Positions 18,733 through 31,651 of a stretch of DNA of 64,000 nt are shown here, piece by piece; the stretch's first letter is position 1, and each line of letters begins with the position of its first letter. The DNA is from Primula veris (Eukaryota; Streptophyta; Magnoliopsida; Ericales; Primulaceae): the NCBI GenBank assembly GCA_963682055.1, contig OY821744.1:5930835-5994834 (forward strand), written 5' to 3'. A program made the position numbers and the translations under genes. Below the pieces are notes generated by a model, which saw only the letters and a program-made list of their open reading frames with translations, made no database searches and was not told the DNA's origin.

Positions 18733-19681
18733 AGGAAATCACTGAAAGAACGAAGGACCAGATGACACCAGATCCGGTTTCTCAAGGCATATAGACAAGT
18801 AACTTTGTCCCGTTCGTATTTATAAAAACAATGTATCGAAGAAACATCAACAGTAGGTTCTTAATTTATACCATAATTCAGAATGTACTCTTTGTCACTT
18901 TACAAGTTAAATTGGTATAAGTTGTATGTCCTTCATACCATTTTCTTGTTTTGGTGGAAAGATTACTGAAAATTTACTTTAACAAGGCTTTCTTTTTTGT
19001 TGTCTGTATTGAAAGAAACATTATCCATATATCAGGTATAAATTTTTGGCTGAAAAATGGAAAATCTTCATATTGTAGAACATTATTTATTTATTGATAT
19101 ATTGCTGGGTTGGATCTAGTATATTACAAATTCAAATTAAAACCACACAAATGTAATAAAATACTACTACTTCTAGCACATAGCACTTCACTACTTCTGA
19201 TGAATAGTGATAGAATCTTCACTTTCATATATTCACCGGTCGTATCAGTTATCCTAAACAACCATTTTCAAAAAATTATTAAAATAATATCACATCAGTT
19301 TTATTATAATTCTCTCAAATATAGAGAAACTTATCGCATTTCTCCAAATTCAAAGAAATGAATTGTTCTCTTGTAAATTAAAATAATATTTTTCCTTTTC
19401 TCTCTCTTCGCATTCTTTCTTAGATATATATTAAAAAAATAATGTGAGTTAAAAATAAATTATTAAATAATATATAAATAATATTTTAACGATACAAGAA
19501 AGATGATAGAGTAATTGATGTGCAAGTTGTAATATAATATTGCCCAGAATTTAGAGAAACTGAGATGTTATATAATGGAAAGAAAGTTTGTCAATGGATT
19601 GAAATTATTAATCACATATATATACCACATGCTACAGTTTTCTACTACAAAATTTATTCGCTCCATAGTACTAGTACAAAA
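18733..19681. other. Intergenic, with dispersed repeat copy
   Basis: No gene is seen. The stretch 19265-19400 is the inverted partner of 11290-11430. The part nearest 19681 should include the 3' UTR of the VQ gene. Confidence 0.45.
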
Positions 19682-20302
19682 CTAAAGATTAACGCCTTCT
19701 TCAAGTTGATAGGAACAAGTACCATTCTCAAGAAGGAACTGATCATCAAAATCATCAAGAAAATTTGGGTTGGGACTAATGGAGCTTGAGAAATAGCCAT
19801 CATTAGGCATGACATTAATATTCTCGAAATTATGAACCGTACTCTCACCGTCATGTTTCTCGTGTCCTTGTGATTGCATCTCAACACAAGGCGGTTGACA
19901 AATACCTTTTAACCCATTTGACACCATCGGATCAAAAGTCGATTGGCTAGCCATTGAAAACTTCAAATCGATCGGACCTTTGTGGGCCCCAACGTGACGG
20001 TAACCGGTGAGTTCTTGCACCAAGAATCTAAAATTTGCCACATTAGCATTGAGTAGGGTGACTGGTGTATTTTTCGTTACTCTTGATCGCCTTCGAATGG
20101 CTTTCGATATATTCCCTTTAGGGGACAACTCATGACCTGAATATGAAGTTGTACGCGAATAGTTTGAGGCTTTGTTAGTGGCGATGGTCGTGTTCGTTTC
20201 GTTAAATAGTTGTGGGTTATGTGATAGTAGTTCACTACGAATGGGTTGATAATGATATTGTTGCCCATGATCAATATTAGAGTCTGGCATAGTGTCTCTC
20301 AT
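19682..20302 (-). CDS. VQ-motif protein (single exon, 206 aa)
   Basis: VQ proteins are small nuclear regulators that bind WRKY transcription factors and modulate defence and stress responses. The diagnostic FxxxVQxLTG motif appears as FRFLVQELTG at about residues 92-101. It follows a basic stretch (RRRSRVTKNTPVTLLNANVANF) typical of the group. The rest is polar, low in structure, and rich in Asn, Ser and His. The acidic, hydrophobic C-terminal piece (NPNFLDDFDDQFLL) is also seen in several VQ proteins. The frame is intronless, which is usual for this family in higher plants. The start may be Met1 or Met5, since both precede the conserved part. I cannot assign it to a specific Arabidopsis VQ number. 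Confidence 0.88.
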   Translation of the reverse strand: MRDTMPDSNIDHGQQYHYQPIRSELLSHNPQLFNETNTTIATNKASNYSRTTSYSGHELSPKGNISKAIRRRSRVTKNTPVTLLNANVANFRFLVQELTGYRHVGAHKGPIDLKFSMASQSTFDPMVSNGLKGICQPPCVEMQSQGHEKHDGESTVHNFENINVMPNDGYFSSSISPNPNFLDDFDDQFLLENGTCSYQLEEGVNL

Positions 20303-20353
20303 AGTCCCATAGGTAAATTTGGTTTTGGGTTATGATAATAATGTGTCATGTGG

Positions 20354-20372
20354 GTATATATATATATATATA
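20354..20372. repeat. (TA)n microsatellite in the VQ gene promoter
   Basis: An alternating TA run about 50 bp upstream of the VQ start codon. It could provide a TATA element, but the exact site cannot be told from the repeat. Confidence 0.6.
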
Positions 20373-20672
20373 TAGCATCCATTAATTAAAGGACAAATTA
20401 GAATGCGTATACGTGTATATATATTGTATCCAGCTTTTGAAGTATTTATTTTATTCTCGTAATAGAATGTTAACGACAAAATATGTGTATTACGAGAATA
20501 ACAAATGAAATCGTGCATAAAGGAAGGGTTAAAACAATAAAATTTACCAAACCAAATATAATAATTTCATGATTAAATTAACATAATCTCAGGCCAATGT
20601 TCTTAATACATACGTCCAAAGAAATTTCAAGTAGCAAGTACATGAACAAAAACAACCATATGCATTTTATTA

Positions 20673-20877
20673 CTCCCTTTTTACATGTTATATACGAAAC
20701 CACAATTGATCGATTTTGAACATGTAACTAAATTGTCGAACGGAAAATTTCAATTTTTTTTACATAGTTTAAATATTAAACTATATTATAGATTTTTTTT
20801 AAAAATTATTTCAACAATTTAGTTACATATTTAAATCCGATTAAATTTACACGTTGTTTTATATAATACATAGGGAG
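20673..20877. mobile_element. Stowaway-like MITE with TA target duplication
   Basis: It is bounded by 'TA|ctccctttt' and 'gggag|TA'. The interior shows inverted words ('gattttgaacatgtaacta' against 'tagttacatatttaaatc'). It lies in the upstream region of the VQ gene. Confidence 0.6.
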
Positions 20878-20950
20878 TATTCATATTGCATAGTCGTGCA
20901 CCGTCTTTTTCTTGCAAATACAACCGACAAGTTTACTAGTCAAACAAATA

Positions 20951-21585
20951 TTATTATGAAAAAAAAAGTTTACTAGTCAAAGAAAGGCGTTCTAGACTTT
21001 CGAAAGTCGCAAGTGCATTTTATGTGGGTGTGGGAGATACATATGAAAAATGATAGACTACTCTCTTATCTCCGTTTCGAATTAATTATCCATTATAAAA
21101 TTATATGTAATTTTGATCGGTCAATAATTTGTATCAAAATTGCCGGAATGAAATTTTTTAAAAGTTAATCATATAGTTCAAACATTAAATTATATGATTT
21201 AGTTTTAAAAATTTTCATTTCAATAATAATTATTATGAAAAAAAAAAAGTTTACTAGTCAAAGAAAGACGTTCTAGACTTTCCAAAGTCGCAAGTGTATT
21301 TTATGTGAGTGTGGGAGATAGACATGAAAAATGATAGACTACTTCCTTATCTCCCTTTAGAATTAATTATCCATTATAAAATTACATATAATTTTAACCG
21401 GTTAATAATTTATATTAAAATTGTCGGAATGAAATTTTTTAAAAGTTAATCATATAGTTCAAACATTAAATTATGTGATTTAGTTTTAAAAATTTTCATT
21501 TCGACAATTTTGATATATATGATAAGACGATCAAAATTATACGTAATTTCGTAAAGTACAGTTAACGGGAACCGGAAGGAGTAAT
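20951..21585. repeat. Tandem duplication (about 281 bp) carrying MITE family A
   Basis: The block starting 'ttattatgaaaa' at 20951 recurs at 21230. Each copy has 'tttactagtcaaagaaag', 'ttctagactt' and then a family-A MITE. The first MITE copy (from about 21061) is cut at 21229 by the second unit. The second MITE copy (about 21342-21585) is complete and ends 'ccggaaggagta'. Confidence 0.75.
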
Positions 21586-22153
21586 ATTTTAATGGTGGAA
21601 AAGGCAACGTGATGTAATTTCCAGGAAATTATCGGTGCCTTTCAACTAAAATTTTAATTTAGTAAATTGAAATGGGTCATCTTCAAACATGGTTTTTGTT
21701 CTTTTCTAAGTAAAAGCCGATCCATACCAAGTCAACTTTATACATGTTTTACTCATTCCAACTAGCTCTTTAGTTGCTTAAATTGAGATCAATAGTAATA
21801 ACTAATTAGTTCAGTTTCCCCTTTTAGCATGTATTTCTTAATAAATAATTTATACTTAGACCAGGCAATTCAAATTTGCAAGTTCAATGCACCCCTTTTA
21901 AAAATGATTTTTTTTTTCCAGAGTAGAAGTATGATATTGTAATGTTAGTACCTTGGTAAATAGTTGGGGTTTCATCCTTTTTGTTGTTTTGTAGTATTAA
22001 AAAAGATGGATCAACAAAACTTTCCATACCATGAAGAATTTACACTTTTTAGATACAACTTGGCAATTAGATTGTAGGAAAAAAGGGAAGAAAAAAAGAG
22101 AGAAGGAAACCAAATTTTTATTAAGAGTAAAGCTGTCTGTCTGTGAACTTTTC

Positions 22154-25100
22154 TTATTTATGTGCTTCTGCTTCTCTTTTCTCAATCAGTTTAATGAAAT
22201 TCTTGACTATACCCCGGCCTTCGCTTGTTATTATGCTCTCGGGATGAAATTGCACACCCTGCCAACAAAACAAAAAATAAAATAACAAAAAGACAACTTA
22301 GGCAGGCCGAGACCACAAAGAAAAAGCATAAACACAAAATAAAACATTTGCAATATGAAAAGAAAGATTGTTACGAATTTGATATTCTAATATCTTGTCA
22401 AAAGCGGTAACAAATGTACAAACATTACTAAGAAAGCAAGATCTGCCAGAACATAATTTCTAAGTAGAAGAACAATATGGTAAATGATTTTGACTCCTGG
22501 TCTATCATAATCCTTATCTATACGAAATGATACTTAACCATTTATGGTCTCCTAGCCAACTACAAGTAAGCTCATTTCTTCACCACAGGGAACTGTCTTC
22601 ATATATTTTCTTTTGCTGCAGTTCTGTTTAACCTGTTTCTGCTTTTAGATCACAAAATGAAGTGTCCTCCCAGTTACTAATAATTTTGAATCTCTCCTCT
22701 ACTCATAATTTCATCTTTAATTAGTAAACATCAGAAGGACTTGCTATGAAAATGCCCAAACAATTTTAATCTACTTTCCTCATCATTTTGCTTTCCAAGA
22801 AAATTAAGAGACAAGATAACTACACTCTCCTTAATTGATGTTACCTCGACAAATTCGCAGAAACTCTTAAATCAGGTTATTCTCGGCCTAGTTCTACTTC
22901 ATAACAGCTATCTTGATTTGTTTAATGATATCTTCTTTTCCAAAATACCAATATTCAGCAAAAGTACTCTATTAATAAATCGAGTGCATTCTTTCATGAA
23001 CCCCAACCTTTTTCTTTAGTTATCTGTATAGCATTTATACGAAATTTGTAAACTTTGCTATTTCAACCATAAACATTAACGACTCTGTCATGTTGATTTT
23101 ATATTTAAACTGACCTAATAAAAGCATGCGGCAAGAGTAAACAACATAGAGTTTTGATTGTTGTCAGGCTTAGTTCTATAACTTATTTGACCCCAAAGCT
23201 TCTACATCCTAAAGCATCTGGACAACCTTGCACATAGATATCACTTACCTAGGTATCTATATTAGTAACTACCCCCAAGAGAAACAAGTGATAAGCCCAA
23301 GAGAAAGCCACAACTACAAGTGATAAGCCCAAGAGAAAGCAACAAGATAAATGACCCAAAAGTTGACTTGAAGGGTAATTTAAAGGGAAAATAAGTGAGT
23401 CTTGCTTAACCCCATTCAAGGATGAACTCATCGGCATAAACATAAAGCATATGTAAACGAAATGTTACCACTAAATGCTTATATTTTTTATGCCGAGCAG
23501 CCATTACAAGACCATCTTCTGTCCAAGCAGTAATCTCAAGTGCATCGTGAGGAAAACTCTGTTTTTCAATCACCAGACTATGGTATCTTCCAGCAGTAAA
23601 TGGGCTACAAAAAAAGGAGTTTAAAAATATGACAAATATCAGTTAGCTTAAAACCATGAAATTGCAACATCCCTTTCCATAAATAAAGATGTGTTGGTCA
23701 TCTAATAACTTTATATCTTCAATTGTGCAAGTTGCAAACAAGACATCAGGGAACTACAAGTTGCAAACAACACCTTTAAGAAAATCAAAAACATGCCGCC
23801 AATGCATGAAAACCTTGATTAAAAGTTGTTGCAAAAAAACATTATTTTAAATACAAAATACGCAAGAGAACGCAAACCATGCCCAATGGTCAATATTTCT
23901 GGAAAAACGTATATGCTGAATACCAAGCATAATCATTAATCATCTTGCTCATGGAAATTCATTATTATCTATGACCTTAAGATTGTCTTACCACCATTCA
24001 GCATAAATGGTCTAAGAATGATGGCATAATGGATACAAATTGAAAGCCATAAGAAGCTTTGACCTAGAGAAACATGGTCATCACACTATTTTCATATGGC
24101 ATAATGAATACACAAACGCATAAAAAGCTCTGACCTAAAGAAACATGGTCACCGTATTATTTTCAAAGCAATCCCTAACAGAGACCATTGTACAAAATAC
24201 AAGTTTTGGGGAAAACAAATCCCCCACATTTTTTTTTTAAATTAGAGAAGGAAAAGAAACAAAAAATGGCTCTTTTCCTTGAAATTTCTTGTTCATTATA
24301 TATAACATTCTAACGTGTAAGTCGGGATAAATCACTTGATGAAAATATGAAGTCACTCAACAGACAGTTTATTTAATTTTACGTGTTGATAGAAATATCA
24401 ATTAATCATACTACGAACTCAATAAACAAAGTACTAACAGATGAATAGTATCACGTACGAGTAGGAAGCTATCTTGAGTCTTGACAAAAGATAAATAAAC
24501 TTACTTTGACAATCCTGTAAATAAGCCCTCTTCTTCACCTTCGTTATAATATACAGGAGAACCTTTTCCATGTATTACTCCATTAGGAGCACGCACTATT
24601 TTTCCTGTCAAATACAAAGCTCATACTTATAAAGCTAGGAAAAAAAGCCGAGACAACCAAACTTTCTTAACATTCATTATTCACTAAAAAATGTTGCTTT
24701 ATATGAAAGTTTTTTCTTTAAAAAGTACAAAAAGATAATCAATATGTACAGGAACACGGTGTGCTCTGTTTCTTGATACCAGTATGCAAGGGTAGGCTTA
24801 GTTGGAATGCTCATTTGTATTCCTGTTATGGGTTTTCAGATTATATTGTCAGTTTTCAGAGGTTTGTGAAAAATGCTTTTTTTAAAACACTCGCATCTTC
24901 ATATTTCAACATATCTGTGTTGAACTTCAAGTTTTGTTAGTTTTTGTTAGATGGGTCTGTGTTGGAATTTGTGATCCTGTTATCAGTTTTAGAATTTGCT
25001 AGTATCAGTTTTTGTAGGCTTGTTAAAAAAAAAACTAACAAAACATACTTGTGCTCTTTTCCAGAATTTGTCATCCACCAAGTTACTCTCTTGCAAATAG

Positions 25101-27279
25101 ATATACTTAAGTTTAAAGGAAGGCAGAAAATAAAACGGATTTAAGTACACCATTACCTCCAAAAGCCTCGCCTATGCACTGCAGTCCCATACATACACCA
25201 AACAAAGGTACACTTGGCCCGAGTTGTAGCACTGTTTGCAATGAAATTCCTGAATCTTGAGGTGCGCCTATAAAATAGGAAACCAATACTCGTTACAAAA
25301 GTTCGTAAACATCCAAAGAAAAATAGGCACAACGATAAGGAGGCTTCTAACCAGGTCCTGGGGATATAAGCACTCCTCTCGGGTTTTTTCTACAAATCCA
25401 AAAGACCCGTACACATCATCAACTTATTATCTTAATAGGCACAAAAGAATATTAACTAAAGATGACAAATTTAATACCACCCAACTTTACCAATGAGCGA
25501 TTGTGATGAAGAAACAAACTTAGTTCAAATGAAATAAGAGGTATATCTTACTCTTTTAGATCTTCCACTGATAACTCATCATTCCGATAAACTTCAAAGT
25601 CACAGCCGAGCTCTCCCATATACTTCAAAAGAATCAAAACAGCAGAAACTTAGTGTTAACCTCAAATTTTACATCAAGAAGATAAACTTAAGGAAAGATC
25701 ACCTCAGTGAATCTTGAAGCCACATACAGCTTCGCAAGCCGATAATAATTCAGATGTCTTTACTAATTTCATATTCTTCCCCAGTCACCAAGACAAAAAA
25801 AAATTATATGCAAATCCCACGAACAAGGGAGGAACTAATTTCACTCTAAAACTATCAATTCTCATATCACAATATTCACAAACACAGTGAAACGCTATAT
25901 CATTGAATTGAAGGTTCCTTACCATGCATTACCAATTTCCAACACTTCCAAAACAGACATCATGTTACTTAGAGCTAACTAATAATTGCACCCAAGAAAA
26001 TCATCATTTCAAAATTCCAAGAATTACAAATCAGGATTCCACTAATACAAGTCAATGAGCCTACAAGCTACCAGAACACAAATTCAATAACCCATTCCCG
26101 AGCATGTCGCGTTGCGCATAAAGAACCATTTGGAAATGAATATCAAAAGTGGGAAATAACTTAACAGAGATATAATAAGACTAAAAAGGTATAAGATCTT
26201 TCCTTTTACGCTTAAAATATTATTTCCAATATGAATTTTACGAAATTCATAACCAGGAAAATAAGGTGATTTTATTTCATTACATCACCACCAATTCCCA
26301 TATAGCGTTACGCATAAAGAACCATTTGGAAAAAAACAGCATATGTGGGAAATAACTTAACTGAACTATAATAAGACTAAAAAGGTAAAAGAACTTTCTT
26401 TCTACGCCAAAAACATTATTTCCATTATGAATTTCACGAAATTCATAACCACGAAAATAATGTGATTCGATTTCATTACATTCAGCACACTCTGTAAGAA
26501 CCCGGATTTTCGTAGAAAAATACCGGTGTAAAGAGAAAGTATGGTCCCACATCGCCTAGATATGTGAGTACCTATATGGTATATAAGCTAAGTAAACTCT
26601 TCTTACTATCACCAAAACCTTTTAAAGCCGTGCGGCCCGAGAAGCGAGGGCGAAATCGGGCCAAAGCAGACAGTATTGGTGGTAGTAAGCAGATGGTGGC
26701 GGTCTGGTCGGAGGACCGGATCGTTACACACTCCACATCACCTAGCTAAACAGTTAAATTCAAATAAATCATCATAAAGGGGAAAACCCAACTAATTTTT
26801 CTGCTGCTTATTTCAACACACAACAAGAAACAAATAATTTAATTATGAATACAGTAACCCAAATTCAAAGAACTTTTTTTTTTAAATGATCAATTCCAAA
26901 AATAACCATTTCACCAAATTACTTATCAAAATTGCTCCAATAAATAAATTAAAAAAAAAATGGCATAAATTATAAGTAAAGCTATTAAATAAACAGATCT
27001 AGGGAAACAAACCTGGCAAAGATTATAAGTAAAGCTATCATAATTATCAATAACAATAATTGGATTTGTCTTCTTTTTATTATTATTCTCTTCATTTAAA
27101 GAAGAAACACAAAAAGACTTTGATTTCAACTTATTTGAAATAGCCAATGGCAATTTCGTAAATCTTCTATGCTTTAAATAAAAGGATTTTAGCAAAGGAC
27201 TTGTTTGGTTAAGGCTTATTAAGGAAGGATTAAGCTTAAGAAAATATGAGTGGGAAAGGGTTTGTGTGATTCCACCCAT
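22154..27279 (-). CDS. ASB1: Anthranilate synthase beta subunit, plastidic (7 exons, 275 aa)
   Basis: This is the glutamine amidotransferase subunit. It releases ammonia from glutamine for the alpha subunit, which makes anthranilate, the first step of tryptophan synthesis in plastids. Minus-strand exons are 27279-27013, 25622-25552, 25389-25352, 25267-25157, 24604-24505, 23604-23469 and 22258-22154. All junctions keep the frame. Residues 1 to about 70 form a Ser/Leu/Lys-rich chloroplast transit peptide. The mature part starts at NPIIVIDNYDSFTYNLCQ. The class I amidotransferase triad is visible: Cys151 in GVCMG, and His246 and Glu248 in FHPES. The oxyanion segment SPGPGAP is split by intron 3. 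The length matches the Arabidopsis protein (about 276 aa). Intron 1 contains a tandem duplication and a solo LTR, neither of which touches an exon. Confidence 0.95.
23270..23345. repeat. Short minisatellite in anthranilate synthase intron
   Basis: Three imperfect copies of a unit containing 'cccaagagaaa', two of them preceded by 'caagtgataag', inside the last intron. Confidence 0.7.
26108..26487. repeat. Tandem duplication, period about 196 bp
   Basis: The block with 'cgcataaagaaccatttgga' at 26115 recurs at 26311. Both copies carry 'gggaaataactta', 'ataataagactaaaaagg' and 'cgaaattcataacca'. It lies in intron 1 of the anthranilate synthase gene, directly before the solo LTR. Confidence 0.85.
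26493..26728 (+). mobile_element. Solo LTR of a Cassandra-related element lacking the 5S segment
   Basis: It starts TGTAAGAACCCGG and ends GGATCGTTACA. It is flanked by a perfect 5-bp duplication CACTC (26488-26492 and 26729-26733), so the boundaries are certain. It shares with the Cassandra LTRs at 31423-32530 the 'cccacatcgcc-agatatg-gagtac' block, the 'ccttttaaagccgtgcggc' block, 'ccaaagc-gaca-tattg' and the terminal 'gatcgttaca'. Where Cassandra has its 5S-rRNA-like region, this LTR has only about 20 bp ('ccgagaagcgagggcgaaat'). Confidence 0.85.
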
Positions 27280-29980
27280 TTTCCTTATTTTACTTCTTTT
27301 TTTAATTGATTAGAAAAAAATGAACTTGGGTTGAGAAATTGCAATTTTATATTTCGAACTAAAAAGAGAGAAATCTTCCATTAATAGGTAAGGCCCTATT
27401 TTAAAAAAAAAAATTAGGCAAATTGGGTTATTAAAAACAGGCAAATTAATGACTTTCTATTTTTTAATATAGTAGTAGTTCTGTATATTCTTCTCACTTT
27501 GGTCCAATCCTAATAAATAAATCATTTTTATTTTTATTTTTTTAATAAAACAAATGTTTTTCTCCATAATTCATTATTCAAATATATAGCTCATCGATAT
27601 AATATATCGGTAATTATCTTGAATAGCAAACATCATTAGGTTCATTTCTATTTTTACTGAGTACATTGAACATTAATATGCGAATAGTTAATATAATAAA
27701 TATTAACCAATTACTATTTTACTGTTGTCATTATCGTACAATAATAAATTTAATCACATACTTTCTTATCCGATTAAGATATAGTGGTATGAACTTGTAT
27801 TTACCAATAATACGAGTCGAGCTCATTACTTCGACCATATTAATCGGTTCAATAACCAAATTGATCGCGCTATGAAAACGTCACCACTTAAATTGTCAAA
27901 CCAAACAATCAAATTTTTAGTACAATAAAATTGTCCGGAAAACAAGGGTAAACAAAGGGTCCGGATTCAATATTCATTTAAACACATTTGTTGATGGCAA
28001 TTGAATCAATAATCAACTCACACGTAGTGCATATGTAGTAGTGTATACTATGTATCTAATGCAGTATTAAAAATCTCGGTTTAGAGCGCGTTGAGACTCG
28101 CTTTTGCTTAAAGCTCAAAAAATAATTGTTGGCCTTTAACCTAAAACTCGAAAAACTTAAAAAACAACACTTTAAATGTGTCAATTCTAAAAACGTACAC
28201 CTCAAAACTCATAAAATTTAAGCCTTTTTATTTAAGAAAAAAATCAAATGTAGTTTCACAAATTTTCACAAATTTGCATAAACGTAAATCAACCCAGTAA
28301 GATTAACTCAGTAGATCGTTGTTTTACACATCAACTAAATGTTATAATTTTAGTTATTTAAGATTACACAAAAATAATCTTACATCAACACTATAAATAT
28401 TATAAATCAAAGGGTACGGCTAAGTATTATAAACACGTTGAAAACATACCGCTTGGAATATTATTTTGGACATATATTATATAGAGAGTTTTTTTGTATT
28501 GCTTCCTCCTTTTGTAGTGTTAGGAAGAGGGTCATATGATTTTAAAAAGTTATCCTAATTGGATTTAATATGAGCGTTGGATTTGAAGTAAAATATCAAG
28601 GATTGAGTTGTGTTTGTTTTGTTGTAAAATGGGTGTAAACAAACATTTATAGGTAAAATAAATTTTGCGGTTGATTGGTTTAGCGTAAAACAATTTTTTT
28701 CGGAAAACTTTTCCCACATATCCACTAAAATTGGGAAAAACGGTTACCCCGCAAATAAAGTCGTAAACGGTTTACGGAGGCTCTCTCTATATTCTTTCTA
28801 ATACTAATATTGTAACCATTATTAATTATAGGTTACTCTTTCAAAATTATTTAATATTTAGTCCAATTCTATCTAATTAGCCAATAAAAAAAGTAAAAAA
28901 TAAGAAATTTTCTAAAAAATAACAAAAAATGGAAGGAAAAAAAATCTGAAATTTCTAAAAAAACCGAAGAAAATTTTAAAAAGCTAAAATCTAATTAACC
29001 AATGAAAATAAAAAATAGGAAAAAATCTAAAAAAATAATAAAAAGTGGAAAATATAAAAATTCAAAAAAAAATTAATAAACCCAAGAAAATTTTTAAAAA
29101 AAAGGTAAAAAATAGTCAATAATATCTTCTATATTTATAATTTTATGAGTTTATAGGTTGAAAATTATAAGTTATTACAAGTGAGTTATATGAAATAAAA
29201 TATGCATTTAGCTAAATTTTCTTATATATGTTACGATTTTTACCAATTATTTATTTAAAAAATAATTTGTAAAAGAAATTCATTTTTTTATAAAATTTTA
29301 GGTGAAAAACTTTTTATGCACCAACCGCCCGTAAATGAAATACAAATAAAAGTTTTCATTGTAAAACTTTATAATAGAAATATTTTCCAATGTAAAACTT
29401 TTACTATGAAACAAATGGAGGAATAAATTAGAGAAAATAAAAAGTAATCCTCAAACAATACTCTTTGTTTCATTTTCTTTTTTTCTCTTTGCTTATCATA
29501 ATTCTCTTGCCAAGATTTGTAGCCTTTAAAATACCTTTTCAATTTGAAAAAATTGATAAAAGAAAATTCCTATTTTTTTTTCAAACTGAACAGTTATTAA
29601 CACCATTCTAGCAAGGCGAAATCACTTTAAATGTTAAGAAAAGTTCTTCCTTTAATCCATGTGAAGAATTGGGGACATGATTAAATCCATATAAGTATTC
29701 TTAAGTACTTTCAATTTAAATCATTTAAATTTGCTTCAAAATGGGTTTATAATATATAAGTATGTGATAAATGGGTTGTTTTGCAACAGCAATGATGAAT
29801 TGAATTTCATTAATGTTTTCTTGCAAATTAATGTTAGGAAATTAAATTTGGCAAAGATTTTAAAAGAAAATGATGGAGAATGGGGAAGAGAAAAAAAAAA
29901 AAGGGTATGTTCTGGGGTTTCATTGTATGTATATAGGTTACAGGAGAAAGGAAACAAAAGAAATTGTTTAAAGTTATTAT
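27280..29980. other. Intergenic, AT-rich
   Basis: The first few hundred bases should hold the promoter of the anthranilate synthase gene. An A-rich duplicated block occurs at 28873-29101 ('ctaattagccaat' and 'ctaattaaccaat', then similar A-rich text, offset about 118 bp). No gene or complete transposon is recognised. The open frames near 29731 are not convincing. Confidence 0.45.
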
Positions 29981-29982
29981 TA

Positions 29983-30615
29983 GCAGGGGTGACATTTATT
30001 ACCGACATATACCAACCGATCGTTTTTCGAACCGAACCAATCAAATATGTACCAAAAGTTTGGTATACCGACATTACGGTACGATACAACCGAACCGATC
30101 TTTGAAAGTCGGTTCGGTTTCGGTATTCGTTTAGTAAGTTCGGTATGGTACCGATTCAAACCGAAATATTAAAATATACTATATAGACAAATAAAATAAA
30201 ATACTTATATACACTTAATTATTAACGTTGTTATAATATATTTATATTAATTTTTCTAGCGAGTAGTACTTATACTATTTTTATTTATTTATAACTTTTA
30301 ATATAAAAGTCTAGTAGTGTTTACTCTTTTATGCAAATAAAAAAGAAATTTAACAATAATATAAATAAATATATATTTTTAATCTACTATTTTTAAAACT
30401 TTATAGTATGTTTTTTTTTTCTCAAAACGCATCATTTTTCTATCATCACTTGTAAACTCTAAAGTTTGGTATAAAACCGAAACCGAACCGAACCAACCGA
30501 ATAGTTTGGTATACCGAAAGTTCGGTATACCGAATTTTTTGGTTCGGTAATGGCATAAAAATTATCAAACCAAACTAGTTTGGTACGGTATCGGTATGTA
30601 GTAAAAAAGTTTGGT
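29983..30615. mobile_element. hAT-like non-autonomous element
   Basis: It starts 'caggggtgacatttattacc' and ends 'ggtaacaccgccta', which are imperfect inverted termini. Subterminal regions are filled with 'accgaaccgaacc' and 'ttggtaccg'-type words on both sides of an AT-rich core (about 30170-30440). There is no transposase, and no clear 8-bp duplication was found. Confidence 0.5.
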
Positions 30616-31557
30616 AACACCGCCTAGAATCTTTAGATATTTTACTTCAAATCCGATGGTTAATATTAAACACAGTTATGATATTTTATTTCAGAGGCCC
30701 CTCTTTCGTAGTTTTATAATTAATCTGGCATGCATGAAGTCTTATAATTAATCGGGCATGCATGAGAACTATACACACGTATTTAGATTTAGTCGGTTTC
30801 GGATCCCTCTCTTTCTCGCTCTCTCTAGCCTCGTCTTCTTCTTTTGCAGTTTCTTCTCATAAAGGGAAACAACTGGTTTCTCCTTCTGTTCTCGAGCTCG
30901 GCAGTGTTCACTTTTCTAAGTAGGGTAATTTAGAAAAAATGGTTGGAGGTCCTTGGTTTGGAGCGTTTAGCGATGATTCTATTTGATGTTTCAGATATTC
31001 GACTTTTCTGGTCAAGTGACAAGCGCTTTACCTCTCAAGTTAGTTCCCACTTTGTTGAACAGGGAATGCAAAATAATAATAATTGATCTTCATCTTTAAA
31101 ACACTTTGTTGAACAAAATTTGTTTCTTGGAGATGTTTGTTTAATTCTTCATTTGAATTTCTATTTAATTTAATTTATAATTTGACCAACAAATGATCGC
31201 CTCTCGGCTTGCCTATTTGTTCAATAGTAGTCTTATCAAACGTGATTTTCGGATTTCTAAATTCTCAATTCAATTACAATCAAATAAGCTTAACATCATT
31301 GTGCTTCTTTGAAATTGTAGTTTGCATAATATATATTTTTCCAAGTAAGTTCAGCAGAAAAGACTGAATATTCTAAACTCTAGCATATGAAAACTGAAAA
31401 TGAATCTGAAAATGGATATACGTGTGACGACCTAGATTTACAGGAAGGAAATTTTGTGATGCGGTGTTGTGCGTCAGTCCCATATCGCCCAGATATGAGA
31501 GTACTCGTGTAGTACATGAGCTTAAAGATCAATTTCCTATCACAAGGCCTTTTAAAG

Positions 31558-31651
31558 TCGTGCGACACAATAGCGATGACGGAACTTCACAGTTAAGCGT
31601 GTTTAGCTTGGAGTAGTATCAGGATGGGTGACCCCACTGGAAAGTTGTGCC
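31558..31651 (+). other. 5S-rRNA-like segment of Cassandra LTR 1
   Basis: It contains 'agttaagcgtgtttag' and 'aggatgggtgacc', corresponding to the internal promoter boxes of 5S rRNA. The opening and closing helices do not match true 5S, so this is not a ribosomal gene. Equivalent segments lie at 31977-32068 and 32378-32470. Confidence 0.85.

Noticed and set aside
29731..30105. Overlapping 124-aa and 117-aa frames on both strands
   Set aside because: They enter the hAT-like element and show no homology-like blocks or splice context.
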